Below the pieces are notes generated by a model that saw only the letters and a program-made list of their open reading frames with translations, was not told the DNA's origin and made no database searches. Below, one piece after another: positions 1 through 8,595 of a DNA stretch of 64,000 bases. The stretch's first letter is position 1. Every line of letters starts with the position of its first letter. Origin of the DNA: an uncultured Alistipes sp. (GTDB taxonomy: Bacteria > Bacteroidota > Bacteroidia > Bacteroidales > Rikenellaceae); contig UQKD01000002.1 in NCBI GenBank assembly GCA_900541585.1, positions 124,001-188,000 on the forward strand, in the 5' to 3' direction. Made by a program: the position numbers and the translations under genes.

Positions 1-482
1 ATGTCCGGGCATTCGATATGTCCAGTGATTTGGTAACGTTTGGGGTTGACGATGAAGATGCGGTTGTCCCAGATCTGCGTGACGTAGGCCTTTTCATCCG
101 AAACGAAATGGATGTACCGCGGCGAGGTGAGGTTGGTGATGCGTCCCACCTCGCGGAAGGTGTCGGGGTCGATGGCGAACACGACGTGCGAGTTGTTCGC
201 CACGACCCATCCCACGCCGTTGTGCAGGACCATCGACTGCGCCACGTCGCCCAGCTTGAAGGCGTTGGCCCGGTAGAAAACTTCGTTTTCGACGGTTTTC
301 GTTTCCGGATCGTAATACGACAGCGTGGCGTTTCCGTACTGGAACATGCCCTCGTTGACGATGAACAGACCCCGTTCCGTCGCCGAGAAATCCTCCGTGC
401 GGCCGTAGTCCCACTTCATGCAGCCGCCCAGGGCGGAGAGGCACAAGGCCGCTGTCAGAATCTGTCGTAAGAATCGTTTCAT
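1..482 (-). CDS. BtuG-like beta-propeller surface lipoprotein (DUF5074/YncE-like), C-terminus outside window
   Basis: Only the first 160 or so codons are in the window; the gene runs off the left edge. The protein starts MKRFLRQILTAALCLSALGG followed by Cys, a lipoprotein signal with lipobox. The mature part shows repeating propeller-like strands, including GLFIVNEGMFQYGNATLSYY, a hallmark of the DUF5074 family that includes BtuG. BtuG of Bacteroides is a surface lipoprotein that binds vitamin B12 very tightly and passes it to the TonB-dependent transporter BtuB. The gene lies 21 nt after a PKD lipoprotein gene in a transcript headed by a cobalamin riboswitch, which supports a B12 role. It could be another surface propeller, but context and sequence agree. 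btuB is not in view. Confidence 0.85.
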   Translation of the reverse strand, partial: MKRFLRQILTAALCLSALGGCMKWDYGRTEDFSATERGLFIVNEGMFQYGNATLSYYDPETKTVENEVFYRANAFKLGDVAQSMVLHNGVGWVVANNSHVVFAIDPDTFREVGRITNLTSPRYIHFVSDEKAYVTQIWDNRIFIVNPKRYQITGHIECPD

Positions 483-503
483 GCGTCGGGAGCGGGAGTG
501 AGG

Positions 504-2300
504 CTATCGGTTGAGGTTCTCGTCGACGGCCATTCCGGCGACTTCGGTCGAGAGTTCGCCCAGTCCTCCGGCGCTGCCGTTGACGGCGCTCTGCACCTTG
601 ATGAAGTCGATGTAGCGCAATCCGGCCGGCTGTCCGTCGGGTGTCATGGCGTTGGCGATCTTGAAATAGGTCTTCCCGGTCTTACCCGAAGAATCCAGGT
701 TGTCGCTGCCCGCGTTGTCGACATACCCCCATTCGAACGAGTTGTTCGACCAGTCTCCGCCGGGGTCCTGCGTGGTGTTCTGTCGCAGGCCCGTGCCGTA
801 ATAGGTATGGGACTCCTCTTCGAGCCACAGGGGGTAGTAGTAGTCCTGCGGGTGGAACTGCTCCAGGTAGGCTACCTGCCCGCTCCGGTTCAGGTTGTCG
901 GTCCATTTCACCCCCTGGCGGGGGCCGCCGGGTCTGTAATAGGTTACCGCATACTCCTGGGTGGTCCATTCGTTGCCCGTCTCGCTGCCCCGGAGTTCGT
1001 ACCATTCGTCGTCGGGTTTGCCGTTGCCGTTGACGTCCTGCATCACCCACACGACGCCCGGCTCGTTGCTGCCTTCGAACTGGTTGCCGGGGATCGAAAA
1101 GTCGTATCCGCCCTTGTTCTCCACGCTGTGGTCGAAGGCGAGGATCACGTAGCCGCCGAAGTTGCCCAGCGAGACGAACTCTCCCTTTTTCAAGCGGTTT
1201 TCGGCGTAGAGGCGGGCCTCCTCGAAGGTTTTCTGGCCGGTATATCCGGCCATGTCCGTTTCGTTGACGAACTGTCCGGGCGCAGGCAGGAATTCGAGCA
1301 CCCGGTCCGCCGCGGGCTGTCCCGTCGTCGCGATGACGCGCTCCGATTCGCGTTCGTAGCAGGTCACCCGGAGCGTTTCCTCGGTGATTCGCTTCGACGA
1401 CGCGCGCGTGATATGGCGCGAGAGGGGTGCGAGAGGGCTTTCGTCCGTGTCCGTCACCCGGAAGGTGACCTCGTATTCGCCCTCCTTCTCCGGCGTGAAG
1501 GCGAACATGCGGTCGGTTGCGCCCTCCTGCAATGTGCCGTCCACGTACCACGTATATTCCGGTCCGACGGCGTCGGCCACCTGCGGCCGCAGGAACAGCG
1601 TCCGCCCGAGCGATACGCTCCGCACCAGCGGGTCGGCGGAGTAGGAAGAGGGGATGAACGCGATGCGGACCGGTATGACGTCCACGACGTGCACGGCGAG
1701 CGTTTTCTCGGCCGTGCCGTCCTCGTTGGCGGCCGTCAGCCGCAGGGTGCAGTCTCCCGGCCGGGTACGCATGAAGATGTAGTCCTTTTGGGTGGAGACC
1801 GGGACGGACGAGTCGTCCAGATACCATTCGTAACGGGCGTTTTCGCCGTTCTGCACCTCCGGTGCGAACGTGTATTCCCGTCCCGTGAGCACGTATAGCC
1901 CCGTCGGCGGCACGATGAGCGAGATGATGGGAGGAGCGAGCCGGTTCACGTCGATACGCGCCTCCTTCTCGTCGTATCCCGCCCGGTTTTCGACCCGCAG
2001 GGTCACGTAGACGCGGCCCTCCTCGCTGAACGCGTGTTCGAACACGCGCTCCGTGGAAACGACCTCGTCGTCGATCGTCCAGCTGTATGCGGCATCCCCT
2101 TCGTTTTCCACGGTCGGCGTGATCGTCACCGTACGACCGATCTTGGCCGCGTAAACGCCAGTCTCGCTGTCGAGCGTGATCCGGGGTTTGCTGTCCGGCA
2201 GCGTGATCTCTCCGTCCTTGTTGCAGGCTGCGGCAGCCAGCAATACCGAAAGCAGAACCGGTATCGCCGTCCGTCCGGCGTGACTGAAAAAACAGCTCAT
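504..2300 (-). CDS. PKD-domain cell-surface lipoprotein of the cobalamin-uptake operon
   Basis: About 598 residues. I chose the ATG at 2300 because the frame upstream would need a TTG start and this ATG gives a proper lipoprotein signal (MSCFFSHAGRTAIPVLLSVL, then AAAAC as lipobox) preceded by GAAGAGGAT. Three or four Ig/PKD-like repeats follow (roughly residues 30-310, with motifs such as ATYSW-like and YEWYLDD). A C-terminal domain (about 340-598) has an acidic DVNGNGKPDDEWYE loop resembling a calcium-binding turn, and many Trp/Tyr residues. It is the first gene after the cobalamin riboswitch and is followed by the BtuG-like gene, so a role in binding or presenting corrinoids at the surface is likely. 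Genes of this type accompany btuB/btuG in Bacteroidota. The exact biochemical function is not known to me. Confidence 0.8.
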   Translation of the reverse strand: MSCFFSHAGRTAIPVLLSVLLAAAACNKDGEITLPDSKPRITLDSETGVYAAKIGRTVTITPTVENEGDAAYSWTIDDEVVSTERVFEHAFSEEGRVYVTLRVENRAGYDEKEARIDVNRLAPPIISLIVPPTGLYVLTGREYTFAPEVQNGENARYEWYLDDSSVPVSTQKDYIFMRTRPGDCTLRLTAANEDGTAEKTLAVHVVDVIPVRIAFIPSSYSADPLVRSVSLGRTLFLRPQVADAVGPEYTWYVDGTLQEGATDRMFAFTPEKEGEYEVTFRVTDTDESPLAPLSRHITRASSKRITEETLRVTCYERESERVIATTGQPAADRVLEFLPAPGQFVNETDMAGYTGQKTFEEARLYAENRLKKGEFVSLGNFGGYVILAFDHSVENKGGYDFSIPGNQFEGSNEPGVVWVMQDVNGNGKPDDEWYELRGSETGNEWTTQEYAVTYYRPGGPRQGVKWTDNLNRSGQVAYLEQFHPQDYYYPLWLEEESHTYYGTGLRQNTTQDPGGDWSNNSFEWGYVDNAGSDNLDSSGKTGKTYFKIANAMTPDGQPAGLRYIDFIKVQSAVNGSAGGLGELSTEVAGMAVDENLNR

Positions 2301-2483
2301 ATCCTCTTCGTTTAAATCGTTCAACCAATCTTTGCGGATCTCCGAAAGATCCGCATTCGTGCCGGGCGCACGGCAAGCGTCCGGCCGGAATTTCGCAGTA
2401 ACCTGATTTTACATTCGGGGATATGCCTGGAACCGTTTTTCCGGCCGATCACGATCCATTTCCCCCTGGATTGTAAAACCATT

Positions 2484-2680
2484 GCAGCGGCAGGTCTTCT
2501 GACTCGTTCCGGCCCCGGCGCCTTCCCGGTCGCGTGAAAACCAGTGGCAAGAGATTGTCGGGGTCTGATGTGCCGCTTCGGCGGCAGGAACTTACAGCAG
2601 AGGGAACTGTTGCCGATTTTCACGGCATTCCCTTTTAATCGCCCGGGGCCGGGGGCCTCGTTCGGCGAACCATTGCACGG
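2484..2680 (-). promoter_or_regulatory. Cobalamin (adenosylcobalamin) riboswitch
   Basis: On the minus strand the leader contains the B12 box AGTCAGAAGACCTGCC (about 2489-2504), the conserved GCCACTGG segment, the AAAAGGGAA element near the 5' side, and the P3-P6 core (GAATGCCGTGAAAATCGGCA, then ACAGTTCCCTCTGCTGTAA). These match the cobalamin riboswitch consensus in order. Just after the B12 box, GGTTTTACAATC (2469-2480) can pair with GAATGTAAAATC (2405-2416), a possible expression-platform helix. No U-tract follows it, so translational or Rho-linked control seems more likely than intrinsic termination. It should repress the PKD lipoprotein and BtuG-like genes when cobalamin is plentiful. Confidence 0.95.
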
Positions 2681-2688
2681 CAAAGGTA
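2681..2688 (-). promoter_or_regulatory. -7 box for the riboswitch transcript
   Basis: TACCTTTG on the minus strand fits the Bacteroidota -7 consensus TAnnTTTG and sits right at the 5' edge of the riboswitch. I see no clear TTTG at the -33 position, so the assignment rests on the -7 box and its position. Confidence 0.5.
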
Positions 2689-2833
2689 TGGAAAAAAGAT
2701 GAAAAAGAAGACGCGGCGGCCGAATTTTATGCCGAAGGTCCCGCCCCGGGATTCATTTCCGGGCGTTTCCGGGGGCGTAACAGCCCGCCGGACGGGCGGC
2801 GGACGCCTGCCCCCCCCCTGGCGCCTGAAAACG

Positions 2834-2870
2834 AAAAAGTCTTACTTGTCAACGACAAATAAGACTTTTT
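2834..2870. terminator. Bidirectional intrinsic terminator downstream of tRNA-Thr
   Basis: A 17-bp inverted repeat (AAAAAGTCTTACTTGTC / GACAAATAAGACTTTTT, one mismatch, 3-nt loop) ends in a T-run on both strands. It lies about 40 nt beyond the 3' end of the tRNA on the minus strand. Confidence 0.85.
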
Positions 2871-2909
2871 GCAGTGGATGGCGTGCTTTCTCCCCTTTCT
2901 CACGCCTCC

Positions 2910-2984
2910 TGGAGCTGAATCCGAGATTTGAACTCGGGACCCCTTCATTACGAGTGAAGTGCTCTACCGCTGAGCTAATTCAGC
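2910..2984 (-). tRNA. tRNA-Thr (anticodon CGT)
   Basis: The 75-nt minus-strand sequence folds as a complete cloverleaf: acceptor GCTGAAT/ATTCAGC, D-arm GCTC/GAGC, anticodon arm CTTCA/TGAAG with loop CTCGTAA (anticodon CGT at the middle positions), T-arm CCGAG/CTCGG with loop TTCAAAT, discriminator T and an encoded CCA. Anticodon CGT reads ACG, so this is a threonine tRNA. It stands alone, with its terminator at 2834-2870. Confidence 0.95.
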
Positions 2985-3052
2985 CTTTCGGGAACGCCGA
3001 GGTTCCCTTTGGGACTGCAAATATCTGAAAAATATTTTTTTCTCGCAACAAT

Positions 3053-3086
3053 TTTGCGAAAATTCTCGCTTTTCTTGCTATATTCG
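3053..3086 (+). promoter_or_regulatory. Promoter of the cstA operon
   Basis: TTTG at 3053-3056 and TATATTCG at 3079-3086 (one mismatch to TAnnTTTG) are 22 nt apart, within the usual Bacteroidota spacing. The predicted leader to the ATG at 3116 is short, about 25 nt. Confidence 0.55.
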
Positions 3087-3115
3087 CGCTAAAACTGACC
3101 CGAAGCTATTTTGCG

Positions 3116-4588
3116 ATGATTACTTTTCTGGTGTGCCTGGCGTTGCTGGTGGCCGCATATTTCACCTATGGGCGCTATCTGGAACGGCTCGTCGGCATCG
3201 ATCCGGCGGTCCCGACGCCCTGCAGCCGCCTTTACGACGGCGTGGACTACGTGCCCCTGCCCCGGTGGCGCATTTTCCTGATCCAACTGCTCAACATTGC
3301 GGGGCTCGGCCCGATTTTCGGTGCCGTGCTCGGTGCGGCCTACGGTCCGGTCGCGTTTCTGTGGATCACTTTCGGCGGTATCTTTATGGGTGCGGCCCAT
3401 GATTTTATCGCCGGGGTCATTTCCCTGCGCCACGACGGCGCGAGCCTTCCCGAGACGGCCGGGGTTTACCTCGGCGGCGGCATGAAGCTCGTCATGCGGC
3501 TCTTTTCCGCCGGGCTGATGATCCTCGTGGGGGCGGTGTTCCTCTCGCAGCCCGCCTCGCTCATCGCCAACCGCCTCGACGTTCCGGCGCTCGAAGGCAT
3601 CGCCTTCGGCGGTTTCTCGTGGCTGCTGCTGATTGTGCTGGGCGTGATTCTCGTCTACTACATCGCCGCCACGCTGCTGCCCGTCGACAAGATCATCGGC
3701 CGCATCTACCCGGTCTTCGGCTTCGCGCTGCTGTTCATGGCCGTCGGCATCCTCGTCGTGCTGCTTTTCAGCGGCGAATACGCCATTCCGGAATTCACCT
3801 CCTTCGAAAACTGTATCGCCGATGCGAAGGACTTCCCGATCGTCCCGATGCTCTTCACGACCATTGCCTGCGGCGCCATTTCGGGCTTCCACGCCACGCA
3901 GTCGCCGCTGATGGCCCGTTGCATGCGCAACGAGCGCGAAAGCCGCTCGGTCTTCTACGGCGCGATGATCTCCGAATCTATCATCGCCCTCGTCTGGGCT
4001 GCCGTCGCCATGGCCTTCTGGGGCGATGTCGCGGGGCTGAACGCTGCCATCGCCGAATACGGGGGGCAGGCGGCCGTGATGATCGACGTGATCGCCAACA
4101 AGACGCTGGGTCCCGTGCTGGCCGTCTTCGTCATCTTCGGCGTGGTGGCCTGCGCCATCACTTCGGGGGATACGGCCTTCCGCTCCGCACGGCTGATCGT
4201 CGCCGACTTCATGGGCATCGAACAGCGCACGCTGCGCAAGCGCATCTACATCTGCCTTCCGCTTTTCGCACTGGGTCTGCTGATCATCTTCGGACTGCCT
4301 TTCCAGGCCATGTGGAGCTATTTCGCGTGGATGAACCAGACCCTCGCGGCAGTGACGCTCTGGATGATCGTCGCCTACCTCCGCCACCGGGGGCGCAACG
4401 TGTGGGTGGGACTGATCCCGGCCCTCGTCATGACTTACGTCTGCGCCAGCTATATTTTCGTTTCGCCGCTGATGCTGGGCATGCAGAACCGTACGGCGGC
4501 TTACCTGCTGGGCGGAGGCGTGACGCTGGCGGTACTTGTCGCCATGATCTTCAAACTCAAAGACAACGATGCAAAAGGCATATCTTGA
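3116..4588 (+). CDS. cstA: CstA-family carbon starvation / peptide-pyruvate transporter (short form)
   Basis: 490 residues with many hydrophobic helices spread along the whole length. The family signature regions are present: a conserved N-terminus with TYGRYL near residue 22, LLNIAGLGPIFGAVLGAAYG around residue 60, GGIFMGAAHDF around 88, a HATQSPLMARC segment around 260, and ITSGDTAFRSARL around 350. CstA proteins take up peptides or pyruvate in starving cells and sit in the inner membrane. E. coli CstA is about 700 residues; this shorter form lacking the C-terminal extension is common in anaerobes. Its last 20 nt overlap the next gene, so the two are co-translated. The substrate cannot be told from sequence. 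Confidence 0.85.
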   Translation: MITFLVCLALLVAAYFTYGRYLERLVGIDPAVPTPCSRLYDGVDYVPLPRWRIFLIQLLNIAGLGPIFGAVLGAAYGPVAFLWITFGGIFMGAAHDFIAGVISLRHDGASLPETAGVYLGGGMKLVMRLFSAGLMILVGAVFLSQPASLIANRLDVPALEGIAFGGFSWLLLIVLGVILVYYIAATLLPVDKIIGRIYPVFGFALLFMAVGILVVLLFSGEYAIPEFTSFENCIADAKDFPIVPMLFTTIACGAISGFHATQSPLMARCMRNERESRSVFYGAMISESIIALVWAAVAMAFWGDVAGLNAAIAEYGGQAAVMIDVIANKTLGPVLAVFVIFGVVACAITSGDTAFRSARLIVADFMGIEQRTLRKRIYICLPLFALGLLIIFGLPFQAMWSYFAWMNQTLAAVTLWMIVAYLRHRGRNVWVGLIPALVMTYVCASYIFVSPLMLGMQNRTAAYLLGGGVTLAVLVAMIFKLKDNDAKGIS

Positions 4589-5261
4589 ACCCACGCCCGA
4601 CCAGACTTTCGAGGTGGTCGGCGAAGGACCCTATAATTTCGCGAAAGTCCTCGCCCGGTCCCGCGAGATGCAGGCCGCCGGCGATATAGAGGGAGCCTGC
4701 AACGAGCGTTTCCAGGCTTTCCAGCGCCTTGCGGAGTTGATTCCCGAGGACGAGGAGGTCAATCTCGAATGGAACCACCGCAATTCGCGCGCGGCACTCG
4801 AACTGATCTTCGCCTCGGCCATCGACCACTTTCTGATCAACGATTTCGAAATGTCGGCGGCGCTGCTCGAAATGCTCCTCGAACTCGATCCCGAAGACCA
4901 TCTGGAGGGGAGCGAACTGCTGGCCTTCGACTACCTGGCCATGGACGAGCAGGAGTTGTTCGACGAGGTGATCAACGACGTGTCGGACAAGCATCCGGGG
5001 CGTGAGGTGCTGCTGCTGTGGTCGGCTTTCCGCCGCAGCGGAAAACTGGCCGAAGGGGAGTTGCAGCGTTTCCGGACGCGTTTTGCGCCCTGGTTCGCCG
5101 AATTTACCGCCGACGAACATCCGGCCGACGAAGCGTATCTGCTGGACATCGGGAGCGAACGCCCCTCGCCCGCCGCGCAGGCCCGCGAACTGTGGCTCCA
5201 GACCGAGAACCTCTGGGTGCTCTGGCCCGGGTTCGTCGACGCCCTGCGTGCCGCCCGCTGA
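4569..5261 (+). CDS. Conserved hypothetical, helical TPR-like protein
   Basis: 230 residues, acidic, no signal peptide and no membrane segment. The sequence is a string of amphipathic helices (for example ALLEMLLELDPEDHLEGSEL around residue 98) like tetratricopeptide-type repeats, but I cannot assign a named family. The start overlaps the cstA stop by 20 nt, and a terminator follows at 5308, so it is the second gene of a two-gene operon. A cytoplasmic role linked to the transporter is an inference from the overlap only. Confidence 0.65.
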   Translation: MQKAYLEPTPDQTFEVVGEGPYNFAKVLARSREMQAAGDIEGACNERFQAFQRLAELIPEDEEVNLEWNHRNSRAALELIFASAIDHFLINDFEMSAALLEMLLELDPEDHLEGSELLAFDYLAMDEQELFDEVINDVSDKHPGREVLLLWSAFRRSGKLAEGELQRFRTRFAPWFAEFTADEHPADEAYLLDIGSERPSPAAQARELWLQTENLWVLWPGFVDALRAAR

Positions 5262-5307
5262 CGGGCGCCTGCATGCCGGAAGTCGGAGACCCTGCCCCGA
5301 GAAACAG

Positions 5308-5342
5308 AACCGCAGCCCGGATTTCCGGACTGCGGTTTCTTC
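5308..5342. terminator. Intrinsic terminator between the cstA operon and tdk
   Basis: Hairpin AACCGCAGCCCGG / TCCGGACTGCGGTTT with a short loop, followed by a T-rich end on the plus strand. It lies between convergent genes and may serve both. Confidence 0.75.
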
Positions 5343-5376
5343 GTCATACCCCACCCTTCCTCCTGCGGCCGGGGAT

Positions 5377-5952
5377 TCACTCCTTTCCGCCGTTCACCAG
5401 GCGGTTGAAGCAATGGCGGCAGATCGGCTCGTAGCTGTCCTGCGCGCCCAGCATCACCTGCTTTTCGTCGCTCGTCAGGCGGTGCGAATGGTGGGCGAGG
5501 TTGCCGCAGCGGACGCAGATGGCGTGGACCTTGGTGACGTACTCTGCGGTGGCCATCAGCGCGGGCATCGGACCGAACGGCTTTCCGGTGTAGTCCATGT
5601 CCAGTCCCGCGACGATCACGCGCACGCCGTTGTTGGCCAGCCGGCGGCACACGTCGACGATGCTCTGGTCGAAGAACTGTGCCTCGTCGATGCCCACCAC
5701 GTCGACATCGGCTGTCATCAGCAGGATGTTCTGCGGCGACTCGACGGGGGTGGAGCGGATGGCGTTCGAGTCGTGCGAGACGACCTCCTCCTCGGAATAG
5801 CGCACGTCGATCCGGGGTTTGAAAATCTCGACCCGCTGGTGGGCGAACTTGGCTCGTTTCAGGCGGCGGATCAGCTCCTCGGTCTTCCCCGAGAACATCG
5901 AACCGCACACGACTTCGATCCAGCCCTTGCGGCTGGCATTCTCTAAAAACAT
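5377..5952 (-). CDS. tdk: Thymidine kinase
   Basis: 191 residues. Type II thymidine kinase, which phosphorylates thymidine to dTMP with ATP in the salvage pathway. The P-loop [10 protein letters not shown] lies near residue 17, the Walker B-like DEAQFF near 93, and a zinc site is formed by CVRCG and CRHC pairs near the C-terminus. The ATG at 5952 was chosen because the open frame further upstream runs through the promoter and has no family similarity. The gene is monocistronic, with its own promoter at 6040-6070. Confidence 0.97.
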   Translation of the reverse strand: MFLENASRKGWIEVVCGSMFSGKTEELIRRLKRAKFAHQRVEIFKPRIDVRYSEEEVVSHDSNAIRSTPVESPQNILLMTADVDVVGIDEAQFFDQSIVDVCRRLANNGVRVIVAGLDMDYTGKPFGPMPALMATAEYVTKVHAICVRCGNLAHHSHRLTSDEKQVMLGAQDSYEPICRHCFNRLVNGGKE

Positions 5953-6039
5953 AAAATGTAATTCTTTGTACTGGTATGACTTTCTTCGATCGTTATTCCA
6001 TCCGGGAGCCTCCGCAATCTGTCTCGCGGGGCCGGCATA

Positions 6040-6070
6040 CAAAGATAGCCGGTTTTTTCTTTTCTGCAAA
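6040..6070 (-). promoter_or_regulatory. Promoter of tdk
   Basis: On the minus strand TTTG (6067-6070) and TATCTTTG (6040-6047) are separated by 19 nt, a full match to the Bacteroidota consensus. The leader to the ATG is about 80 nt. Confidence 0.8.
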
Positions 6071-6102
6071 GCGAAACCGGGACTATGACGCCTGCGGTTT
6101 CC

Positions 6103-6141
6103 GAAAAACGATCCGGCCCTCCCGCGAGGGGAAGGCCGGAT
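6103..6141 (-). terminator. Terminator of the metalloprotease-SusCD operon
   Basis: Stem ATCCGGCC/GGCCGGAT extended by an inner pairing, followed on the minus strand by CGTTTTTCGG. It lies 27 nt beyond the last gene of the operon. Confidence 0.85.
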
Positions 6142-6167
6142 GCGGAACGGGTCGTATGGACGGACCG

Positions 6168-7664
6168 TCAGTTCGACGTGGGGAACTTGTAGGCCACGGC
6201 CACGGGCTTTTCGCAGATGCCGACATACTCCTTCACCTTCTCCATCGTCTTCAGACTGTAAACGTAGAGGCTGCCGGGCTTGCGGCCGGTTGCCGTCGGA
6301 TTGTAGGTGGCGATCAGCAGCTGGTCGTCGTCGATCACCGCGGAGGAGGTCGACGGTACGGCGTTCGTGCATATGTCCATGATCTGTTCGCCGTCGGGCA
6401 GCGTGATGTCGGGCTTGGTCCCTTCGACGGGAACGACCGGGTCGACGCCTGTCATCGCCCAGTGATAGATCTTGTTGTCGTAGTCGTAGTAGGCGTTTCC
6501 GTTGAGCTTCGTCGTGACGATCCGGGTGTTCGCATTCATCAGCATCGGCTGCACCTCGTTGTAGGTCTTGATCTCGGTCGGACTCGAAAGCGACGAGCTG
6601 GTGCTGATGATTTTGACGGTCTTCGGCGTCCCTTCGATCGTACGGGCTATGCAGTAGTATTTGGAGGCGTCATACTGTCCTGCCCCGACACGGCCTGCTG
6701 CCATGTTGATGAATTCGTATCCGTCGGGTGCGGCGTATCCCGCGATTTTCGAATTGGGGAATCCGGTGATTCCGGCCTCGGAGAACATGAGGATGTCGCG
6801 CACTCCGGCGGTTTTCGAGGCGAACAGTCCCTGCCGGCCGTATCGTGCGGGGAAGGGCGTTTCCCGCACGATGAGCATGTCGGTCGAGAATTCGTAGCGG
6901 TAGGCCCTCTCGTCGTCGCCGATCAGATAGGCCCAGTGAGCGGTTCCCGATGTCCTTTCGCCCAGGATTTGTCCGGTGCGGACCCCGTATTCGTCCATAC
7001 CCTTCATGCGATAGGTGACGCCCAGCGTCACGGGGTCGAGGCGGTAGATCGAGCCTTCGTCGTCGCCCGAGGAGATCAGGATTCCCGAGGAGTATCCCGG
7101 CGAGGAGAATACGTAGACGTCGCGCAGGCTGCGGAAGTCGTATTCCGGATTGATCGTCAGCAGATTGTCCCAGACCTCCTGGGCGCCTTCGGCCTCCTCC
7201 TGCGGAGAGCGTTTCTTGACGAAAGCGAGCGATCCGGCGCCCTCGTCGTCGTTGCAGAGGATCAGGAACCCTTCGTCGAACCCGGCCTGCACGCGCAGGT
7301 CGTAGTAATGGAATCCGATGCTTTCACCGTTGTCGATCCGCAGGCGCAGTACGTAGCTGCCGGCCTTGTCGAATGCGTAGTCGAGCGTCGGCGAACTGGA
7401 AATGAACGTCGTGTCGACCATGCCGGGGAAGTCTCCCGCGGGTTTTCCGTAGGACCATTCGTAGACAGGGTCCTGCCCGCTTTCGCTCTCCACGCGGAGC
7501 TTGTCGAGATGGAGCGTTTCGGTCGCCTTGGCGTAGATGGTCCGGTCCAGACCGCTCACCGTGATCGGGGCCAGCTCCCGGTACTCCTCTTTGTCGAGTC
7601 CGTAGCAGGAGGCCAGCGCGATTCCGCAGCAGAGCGGCAACAGGTATTTCGCAAGTTGTTTCAT
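6168..7664 (-). CDS. PKD-like family surface lipoprotein
   Basis: 498 residues. Signal peptide [19 protein letters not shown] ending in a lipobox Cys (ASC). Residues about 30-125 resemble a PKD/Ig fold ([17 protein letters not shown]). The rest (about 130-498) has repeating strands with [12 protein letters not shown] and similar, consistent with a beta-propeller. This is the PKD-like family that closes many SusCD-DUF4843 operons. It is the last gene, 12 nt after DUF4843, and is followed by a strong terminator. It probably binds the substrate of the SusCD system at the cell surface; the ligand is unknown. Confidence 0.8.
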   Translation of the reverse strand: MKQLAKYLLPLCCGIALASCYGLDKEEYRELAPITVSGLDRTIYAKATETLHLDKLRVESESGQDPVYEWSYGKPAGDFPGMVDTTFISSSPTLDYAFDKAGSYVLRLRIDNGESIGFHYYDLRVQAGFDEGFLILCNDDEGAGSLAFVKKRSPQEEAEGAQEVWDNLLTINPEYDFRSLRDVYVFSSPGYSSGILISSGDDEGSIYRLDPVTLGVTYRMKGMDEYGVRTGQILGERTSGTAHWAYLIGDDERAYRYEFSTDMLIVRETPFPARYGRQGLFASKTAGVRDILMFSEAGITGFPNSKIAGYAAPDGYEFINMAAGRVGAGQYDASKYYCIARTIEGTPKTVKIISTSSSLSSPTEIKTYNEVQPMLMNANTRIVTTKLNGNAYYDYDNKIYHWAMTGVDPVVPVEGTKPDITLPDGEQIMDICTNAVPSTSSAVIDDDQLLIATYNPTATGRKPGSLYVYSLKTMEKVKEYVGICEKPVAVAYKFPTSN

Positions 7665-7676
7665 GGTGCTTTTCGG

Positions 7677-8585
7677 TTAATAGTTATTTGCCGGGTCTCG
7701 CCAGCCGCCTGTCGTTACGTTGACGCTTCCGGTCGTATAATACTCCAGGTCGGGGTAATTGGTCGAATAGTAGTCGAACAGCGGGCAGAGCACGTAGCGG
7801 AGCCAGGCCATCTTGTGGGGGTTCTGCCGGTTGACCATGAACCCCATGCTCATGCGCAGCTGCTGTCCGTTGAGTCCCGTGTAGTAATCGTTGTCGATAT
7901 TCTCGCCGTACTGTTCGACCATCGACGCGTAGAGCGTCGGGTTGGTCTCCGCGATGCCGTGGTAGAGTTCCAGCAGTTTCCGGTATTTGTCCTGCCGGAA
8001 TTCGCCCGTATACTGATACCACTGCTGGGTGGCGGAGTAGTACCACCAGTAGGGGCAGGCGGCGGTTCCGTCCGAGATCAGGAACCGGTAGACGTTCCGG
8101 GGCACGCCTTCGAACTCTTCGCTTTGGGCGATCTGGAGCACCAGCGATGCTGTTTTCGTCATGATCTTCTCCGTGCGCTTCAGCGTCACGTCGATCTGCC
8201 CCTCCACGGCTCCGGCCGGGACGACGAGCCTGTCGATCGTGTAGTCTTCGCCCTCGACGGCGTCGATCAGCTCGCGCTGTACGCCGCCCGTGGTGTAATT
8301 CGAGGTGGTGTCGTGAATGGCCCTTACCTCGAACGTGCGGTCACGGTCTGCCGGCATTCCCAGCAGGGTCACGGTCACGGTCTTCTTGACCTCCTTCACC
8401 GATTCGTCGAGCAGGGCGAACGAAAAGTCGGTCGAGAGATACTGGTCCAGACTCGGATAGTTCTCGTATTTGAAATAGAGTTTGTCCTTCTGCGACGTGT
8501 CGTACATCAGCCACGTGTCGGAACAGGAGGCGAATGCCGCGACGGTTCCGGCCAGGACGGCTATTTTGAAAATGAGGTGTTTCAT
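7677..8585 (-). CDS. DUF4843 domain lipoprotein
   Basis: 302 residues with lipoprotein signal MKHLIFKIAVLAGTVAAFAS plus Cys. The N-terminal half has the alternating strands of DUF4843 (DKLYFKY near residue 37, TVTVTLLGMPADRDRTFEVR near 70, GEDYTI near 110). The C-terminal half is rich in Tyr and Trp (PYWWYYSATQQWYQY near 180), typical of an exposed ligand surface. Encoded between SusD and the PKD-like protein with only 10-12 nt gaps, so it is an accessory surface protein of the same uptake complex. Function beyond that is unknown. Confidence 0.85.
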   Translation of the reverse strand: MKHLIFKIAVLAGTVAAFASCSDTWLMYDTSQKDKLYFKYENYPSLDQYLSTDFSFALLDESVKEVKKTVTVTLLGMPADRDRTFEVRAIHDTTSNYTTGGVQRELIDAVEGEDYTIDRLVVPAGAVEGQIDVTLKRTEKIMTKTASLVLQIAQSEEFEGVPRNVYRFLISDGTAACPYWWYYSATQQWYQYTGEFRQDKYRKLLELYHGIAETNPTLYASMVEQYGENIDNDYYTGLNGQQLRMSMGFMVNRQNPHKMAWLRYVLCPLFDYYSTNYPDLEYYTTGSVNVTTGGWRDPANNY

Positions 8586-8595
8586 AAGGCTTGCG

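Noticed and set aside
18..470. Plus-strand open frame at the left edge
   Set aside because: It is antisense to the BtuG-like gene, which has a lipoprotein signal and family motifs.
2810..2818. C9 tract as a phase-variation site
   Set aside because: It lies between a terminator and the riboswitch promoter, over 120 bp from the -7 box, and no gene reads through it.
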